Shown in pieces: positions 54,483 to 60,000 of a stretch of 60,000 nucleotides of DNA. Source of the stretch: Cristatella mucedo (lineage: Eukaryota; Bryozoa; Phylactolaemata; Cristatellidae); NCBI GenBank assembly GCA_009760855.2, contig WPIO01000014.1:3528501-3588500 (forward strand), in the 5' to 3' direction. Both the position numbers and the translations under genes were made by a program. The notes beneath the pieces are model-generated. The model worked only from the letters and a program-made list of their open reading frames with translations. It had not been told where the DNA came from and ran no database searches. Position 1 is the first letter of the stretch; each line of letters begins with the position of its first letter.

Positions 54483-57400
54483 ATGTCTTCAGTTATGGAC
54501 GGAAAGGCTGAGAAAAAGGCGACTTTCTTTTTCGATGATTCGGAAGTGGCTGCCTCTGGCAAGGAAGATTCGTTCGCCCCCACCTGGACGAATGCTACTG
54601 TCTTGCCGAACGAAGAAGCCAAGGCAGCCGGCGGCTTGGATGTAAAGGTCGAGGTAGGAAACACGTTCGGTATTGGAAAGAGAGGGGACTCGCCAGCGAG
54701 GGGTCGCGGCGGGTGCTCATCTTTTTCTGTTGCATAGGTGTCCACCAATGTGGATGGCAAAATTGACGATGGGGCCGAAAGGGCATCGTTGCTGGCAGGA
54801 GCTACTGAGCTAACTGCCATAGAGGAGGATGACCCGTGGGCTTTGCCGGCGTTTGAGGAGTCGGTGGATAGACCGTGGTCTGGTGGGTACCTGCTACCGA
54901 CCGGCAAATAGTGGCGCTCGGCACTCGTGCAAAGGATGGCTTGGCGGCACCGAGTAATTAAGCTACCCGGCGCCCTTTCTGTTAGAACGGGCTAGCCGCC
55001 GCCGCTTCCAACGACCCGCGGATTCAATAGTCCGCTCGTGGGGCTAATACGGCGCTGGCAGCGTTCAAATGGTATTGACCGGTCCAGTCGATGCCGACCT
55101 TCTAATTAATGGTGGGAGGCGGGGCTGCTTATCGGCGCTGTCTATCAATTATTTCACCTTGCTGGCGTCTCGGCTACTCTGTGCCAGCCGGCAAGCAATC
55201 CTAGCTGTTAACCACAATGAAGCGTGTTTGTGCAGTTTTTTCATGCCCTACCAAGTAGGCTTGTTCGTGAAATACCAGCGCCTGTAACGTTGCAGACTTG
55301 CCGAAACGAAAGAAAGCGAAAAAGATAGCGCTGGCAATTCTGAGACCAGTGGCACTGATGGTTTTACTTTACATCTTCGTATGCTCGCTTGACGTACTTA
55401 CTGCAGCTTTTCGACTTGTCGGAGGAAAATTAGCAGGTACGTGACCAGTGCCCATTCTCTCTCGATTGCAAATTATGCCAGTCTCTGTGTGCTAAGTATG
55501 AGAAGATTCGTGCTATCTCATATATTAGCCATGTCTGTGTTGTGCTGAAATACCTCCGGTGAACTGCTGCCGATCATTGTAGGGGCCGCATTCCGAGAAG
55601 ATGCAATTATTGCAAACCCGATTGCTGGGCTCATGGTGGGCATCTTGGTTACCTTGCTCGTGCAGAGCTCGAGCACCTCGACATCCATCGTGGTTGCCAT
55701 GGTGGCCTCTGGAAGTAAGTATGCAGTAACTAAACTTGGCTCCCTTGTCATTCATGGCAATGGTGCCGATTGGCTGATGTTATGTTCCCATCTTCACCTG
55801 CAGTTCTCACTGTCAAGCTTGCAATACCAATTATTATGGGTGCCAACATTGGAACGAGCATAACGAATACCCTGGTCTCATTAGCTCAGTCGAGCGACCG
55901 AAATGCGTTCAGACGTGCATTCGGTGGCGCTACAGTTCACGATATGTTCAATTGGCTCACCGTGCTAGTGCTGCTTCCGCTCGAGCAGTTTACGGGTAAG
56001 TGCTGCCTGCAAATTCGGCTGCTGCTAGCTGTGCTTGGCCCCATCCTCTTTGGATGAGCAACATGAGCTATGCTTTTCTTGTAGGTTACCTCTTGCATGT
56101 AACTCAATTAATTGTCAACTCATTTGCACTCGAGACCAACAAAGATGCAAACAAGGAATTCCTTAAAACCATCACCAAACCGATAACTGACCACATCGTC
56201 CAGGTACTACTGCTAGGCCAAGCAGCTAAGGTTGTTGGGTTCATTAAGCAGGTGTCCACCATCATCCAGCATGCACTTGGTTTTAGCATGCTCTGTTAGC
56301 AAAACGCTCATGTCTGCTAGGCTTTCTTTGCAGCTCAACGAAACTGTGTTCACACAGATCTCCCTTGGTAAACCCTGCTACGAAAACACGAGCTTGATCA
56401 AGGCTAGTATGAATTTGTTTTTACTAATTTCATCTGTGGGCCTCAAGCTTTATGAAGCGTTTTTACTTACTTACCGGGTACTTATTGTTCCATAGGAATG
56501 GTGTGCCTTCACGGTGGTCCACGTGATGAATCGAACCGGCGATCAAGCAAGTAACGACACGTGTGTGGTGAAACCAATGAACGGCAGCATGTCAATTGGC
56601 ACGAGGCAGTGTAAGCCCCTTGATTTTTCTTTTGAAGTGCACCCGGCTCGAATTGCTAGGTGTGTGCTCAATCTTGTGCATCGACCACAGGGCGCCCTGC
56701 ACTTTCCAGGTGACACCAGCGACTTTTTCTTCAATCTCGATCTGGCCCTCAGCGACGGCGCCGTCGGCGGTATATTGCTGGTGCTCTCACTGGCCGCGCT
56801 AATCGGCTGTCTGCTCGGCATAGTGAAGACGCTCAGTGCCATGATGCAAGGCCAGGTGGCCGCGGCCATCCGCCGCACGGTGAATGCCGACTTTCCGGGG
56901 AAGCTGAGCTTCCTGACCGGCTACGTGGCGATTCTCGTTGGTGCAGCGCTCACGATCGTCGTGCAGAGCAGCTCCGTGTTCACGTCCACACTGACGCCAC
57001 TCGTGGGCCTCGGCGTCATCACCATCGAGCGAGTCTACCCGCTAACACTCGGATCCAACGTCGGCACAACGTTCACCAGCCTCCTCGCCGCGCTTGCGGC
57101 GCCCAAGGACAAGCTGCCTCTCGCCATACAGATCTCGCTGTGCCACCTTTTTTTTAACCTGTCCGGTATCGTCCTGTTCTATCCCGTGCCTGTCCTGCGG
57201 CGGCTGCCCATTCGCCTGGCCAAGATGCTCGGCGACACGACGGCCGAGTACCGCTGGTTTGCCGTCGCCTACCTGCTCTTGGCCTTCGTGCTCGTCCCAG
57301 GCGGCGTTTTTGCGCTGAGCCTGGCCGGCACCGAGGTGCTCATGTCCGTCGTCGGTGTCGTCGCACTGCTCGCCGTTACCGTGGTCACCATCAACACGCT

Positions 57401-57752
57401 GCAGCGAAAGCGTCCACAGGCTCTGCCCCTCAAGCTGAGGAGCTGGGAGTTCCTGCCCCTGTGGATGCACTCGCTCAAGCCGCTGGACGACCGCATTCAG
57501 ATGGCGTTGGGCCACTTCAAGCGCTCCTGCTGCTGCGCGTGTTGTCCCAAGTACAGCCAGCAGCAGCGCTTGGCCAGCGTGCCGAGCTCTGCGGACTGCT
57601 CGCCGTTTGGCAGCAAGAAACACTTTGTCAACGTCGGCGCTGCGCACTCGCATGCTGTGGACTCGCGAAGCACGTACAGGCACGCGTGCTTCAGGTCGAC
57701 CGACAGTCGGCTGCCTCTGGTCTCGTCGCAAAGTAAGGTACCCCACGTGTAG
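54483..57752 (+). CDS. SLC34-family type II sodium/phosphate cotransporter, eight coding exons
   Basis: Coding exons: 54483-54653, 54738-54882, 55296-55436, 55583-55714, 55804-55995, 56085-56203, 56334-56402 and 56496-57752. They total 2226 bases, 741 residues. Phases agree at every junction. Residues 1-105 are a cytoplasmic N-terminus ending [14 protein letters not shown], a family hallmark. The two inverted repeats carry QSSSTST (about 180-186) and QSSSVFTST (about 480-488), the Na/Pi binding signatures, with [10 protein letters not shown] and [16 protein letters not shown] (237-243) keeps the Asp present in electrogenic NaPi-IIa/b and replaced by Gly in electroneutral IIc. The large loop has sequons NTS, NRT, NDT and NGS and several Cys. 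The C-terminus has a Cys cluster, CCCACCPK (about 668-675), recalling SLC34A2. It should import phosphate with sodium at an epithelial apical membrane. A cryptic donor (AAAGTAAGG, 57730) near the end leaves the exact C-terminus uncertain. Confidence 0.93.
56403..56495 (+). other. Intron 7 of the SLC34-like gene, apparently GC-AG
   Basis: Exon 7 must end at AAG (56402) to keep frame with GAA TGG at 56496 and to give the family-typical SLIK|EWC junction. The intron then starts GCTAGT and ends TTCCATAG. The nearest GT (56407) would leave a phase mismatch. The AAG before GC fits the strong upstream match usual for GC donors. Confidence 0.7.
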
Positions 57753-58169
57753 TGGGGCAAGCTGCGAGAGCACATCCCGAAAGGTATGCATCCCCGATTT
57801 AGCTTCGTTCACGTCACCCGATCGTCAAGCAGAAAGCATGTCTCGTCAACTCACCTACTCGGAATCTCCATCCCAAAGAACCTGTTCGAAAGTCACCTTT
57901 GTAAATGCCGATCTGTAGCACTGGTGCCTGCGATAGGGCATGTCGTGCAGCTCAAGATGCTAGGCTCTCCAGTCTTGAGCATGTCGAAGCTGTCGAAATG
58001 CCAACGCGTTCCATTTTCGAACAATGCATGTCGATAAGCCTTTTCTTTTCATCGAAGAAGTTATTTATTTTGCATTTGTACTTTTTTGTAATGCCTGCCA
58101 GATGGTAGTGCAAACCTGTGCACAGTGACAACATTGCCGAATCCATCCAGTGCACTGCCCTCAAATAAA
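57753..58169 (+). terminator. 3'UTR and poly(A) signal of the SLC34-like gene
   Basis: The first clear AATAAA after the TAG stop is at 58164-58169 (CTCAAATAAACATC), followed by a less ordered region. The UTR would be about 430 bases. Confidence 0.6.
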
Positions 58170-58189
58170 CATCATGAGAGGCAAACCTT

Positions 58190-59015
58190 GCTTCAGCCCG
58201 TTAGCAAGCAGGACCTCTGGCAGTGCACCGTGAGCCGTTGCCTGGGTGACATGTTTGTGCTGTTAGACTACTCAGCACCGAGTTTGTTTAGCTTCACACT
58301 AGGCAGCCACATATGTTTCCAATTACATTGCTCACTGGGAAACTAAAATTAAACTTAATAAGGTACAGCCATAATTTTATGGTGATTTTACTAATTCTGA
58401 TCTCCAGGATGCTTGCACTACGATGAAGCCGTCTACAATGCCATTGGTCCTAGATGTTATCAAAATTCGTTCGAATCTAAACGAGTTGAAAACTTTGTAA
58501 CGCCAGTGAGTTTGGCTTGCGATTGAGGAATGCGACCCTGTTGCAATTTCGGTCCTACTGACACACATTGGGTTTACTAAAATTCTACCACTAGAGGTCC
58601 TCCTCATCAGGATCTGGCTGAGCCTTGGCAGACTAGCTAGTGACGATGGGTCAACCCAAATGATCTTAACTGGTTTACAGTATGAATGGTGAATTCAGAT
58701 ACGAAGCTGTCAAAGAACTCTCACGCCAGCCTCTCCCCTATCTAGCTAGCTGGATTCTGATTTACAGCTAGGTCTCCTAGATCCTTACGTTAAACCGACT
58801 AGCTGGCTGTTCCTGACAGTTGCTTAAGACCAAGGGAGGTTTGTGCTCAGCCTTTCACAGCTATGTTTTTGAATTTTCCCCCCAGAGCAAGTGTGGTGGG
58901 CAAGCCCCTAGCAAGCATATACAAATGGCTTTTAGGTCAAAGTAGGTAGGGATTCACATGATAATAGAAGGAAAAGGTATACGCTTTCATACTGCTCTAC
59001 GAGAACTCAGACGAC
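58190..59015. other. Interval downstream of the cotransporter gene, no gene seen
   Basis: Ordinary AT-rich sequence. Short frames show no domain. Confidence 0.45.
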
Positions 59016-59018
59016 TCA

Positions 59019-59149
59019 ATGGTTTAGGCCACTGGTTAAGGCGCTCGCCTAGACCAAGGTCAAGATATTTGGTCGTGGGCTGGAGCCCCGTGGCATATAT
59101 GAAGCATCTGAATAGAGATTAGGTTCTCATGGTGCTCTAGCCAAATGAT
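59019..59149 (+). mobile_element. tRNA-derived SINE, nearly complete head and tail
   Basis: Head GGCCACTGGTTAAGGCGCTC (A-box) and GTCGTGGGCTGGAGCCCCG (B-box). Tail AAGCATCTGAATAGAGATTA, GGTTCTCATGGTGCTCTAG. AGCATC pairs with GGTGCT, so the stem is kept by compensating changes. It is the best copy for defining the SINE. Confidence 0.8.
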
Positions 59150-59269
59150 TTGTCATATTCAAATCTCTCCATAGGCACATCCATGCCGGAAAGGAAGTAT
59201 TTCAATAGCTAGATCAATTTCAGCACACTAGTACATTAAGGAAAATTCACAGAGAAATTGCTTTGAGGA

Positions 59270-59790
59270 ACAGGTGGGTTTTTAGCTTCGTTTTGCATAT
59301 TCAGTCAGCCTATAAAGCAATATATTTGTCGGTATTGAGTTACAGGCTTCGGGAGGGGCATAGGAATAGAAGGCAGGGGATTTTAGGTTGTTAAAGCACA
59401 GTCCAGCCATAAATACATTTATGGTGATTAAAAACAAAAAATAAAGAACCGAATTTTTGAAGTAGGTAAGCTTGAGTAAGAGAGTGACAGGACCAACAAA
59501 TGAGTAACATGACCTTGAAATGGTTGTGCTACTCGACCGTATGCCACTGCAGGTCAAAGAGACAGAACATGATGTGGCGATTCCCCAGCGATCACGACAG
59601 ACAAGCCTAGCTGGTGAGTTTTGCACTCTCTGCCGGCATCTAATACCAGAGGCAGGATGGCTTGCAAAGAGTTACAAAAATCTAGATGGATGTCACAATT
59701 GTATTAACTAACCTGGCTGTGGTGCCCTTATGCCTGAGTTGGTGCAATGCTATACGGCTGAAAGAGAGTAGACATACTGAAGCTGCCGAG
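59270..59790 (-). mobile_element. Old LINE-A fragment, antisense
   Basis: Minus strand: GTGCAAAACTCACCAGCTAG, GCTTGTCTGTCGTGATCGC, TGACCTGCAGTGGCATACG, AATCCCCTGCCTTCTATTCC and GAAGCCTGTAACTCAATACC. They are in LINE-A order with many changes and insertions (a non-LINE stretch near 59.42-59.47 kb). No intact frame. Confidence 0.7.
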
Positions 59791-60000
59791 GTAAGGCAAA
59801 TAAGTGTGTGGGGGAAATTCTGTGGTGGGTCTACAAGGGATATGCAGGCCAAAGAACTCTTGTGAGGGTAAGTGTTTCGAGCAGCAGAAAATAGCCAAAG
59901 ACAATGCATGGCTACGATCGATCGTTGGCAGGGCCACAAAATAAAAGCTTGCTTACATTCGCAAGCAGTGACTGACGTTCATGCAAAAGCACACTTTCAT
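59791..60000. other. Window end, nothing recognised
   Basis: Ordinary sequence; no repeat or coding evidence. Confidence 0.4.

Noticed and set aside
56085-56251. Longer exon 6 of the SLC34-like gene ending at AAGCAG|GTGTCC
   Set aside because: The frame stays open for 16 more codons, but family comparison joins IVQ directly to [10 protein letters not shown]. The earlier CAG|GTACTA donor is preferred. An alternative splice form cannot be excluded.
57042-57812. 256-codon minus-strand ORF opposite the last SLC34 exon
   Set aside because: It is the antisense shadow of a GC-rich coding exon; no independent motif.

Overview
This is a stretch of animal nuclear DNA, not a prokaryotic replicon. Its one clear host gene is split by seven short introns. 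Most of the rest is retrotransposon fragments, SINE-like elements, long microsatellites and decayed mobile DNA. A metazoan, plausibly an aquatic invertebrate, fits the content, but nothing seen here fixes the phylum.

Region 1, positions 1-6,900, is AT-rich and holds the decayed right part of a large virus-like DNA element of Polinton/Maverick or adintovirus type. It has a double-jelly-roll capsid-like gene, a tail-fibre-like gene, a Cys-rich small gene, a retroviral-type (rve) integrase and several minus-strand genes, one of them probably a virion membrane protein. Most are broken by stops and frameshifts; two minus-strand genes remain open. Two LINE insertions sit inside it. The left part, including any polymerase B or ATPase, would lie outside the window.

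Region 2, about 7,000-53,000, is intergenic or intronic DNA dominated by two non-LTR retrotransposon families. LINE-A is L2/CR1-like, has RT motif YADD, and ends in a conserved hairpin followed by (ATT)n. LINE-B is known here only from its RT C-terminus and 3' tail. A tRNA-derived SINE family carries the same 3' hairpin as LINE-A, so it is probably mobilised by LINE-A. Several SINEs are nested in LINE-A copies. Two LINE-A copies, at 39.6-40.8 kb (+) and 48.2-49.7 kb (-), encode the same 234-residue stretch without a difference and look recent. Other features are a 5'-inverted LINE at 42.1-45.2 kb, a direct duplication of about 320 bp (45.3 and 47.2 kb), a perfect 19-bp-arm palindrome in one duplicate, and long (CA), (TG), (GA) and (TA) arrays.

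Region 3, about 53,500-58,200, is a CpG-rich promoter area followed by a complete eight-exon gene for an SLC34-family (type II) sodium/phosphate cotransporter of 741 residues, with a poly(A) signal. Its seventh intron appears to be a GC-AG intron. Region 4, to the window end, has another SINE and an old antisense LINE-A fragment.
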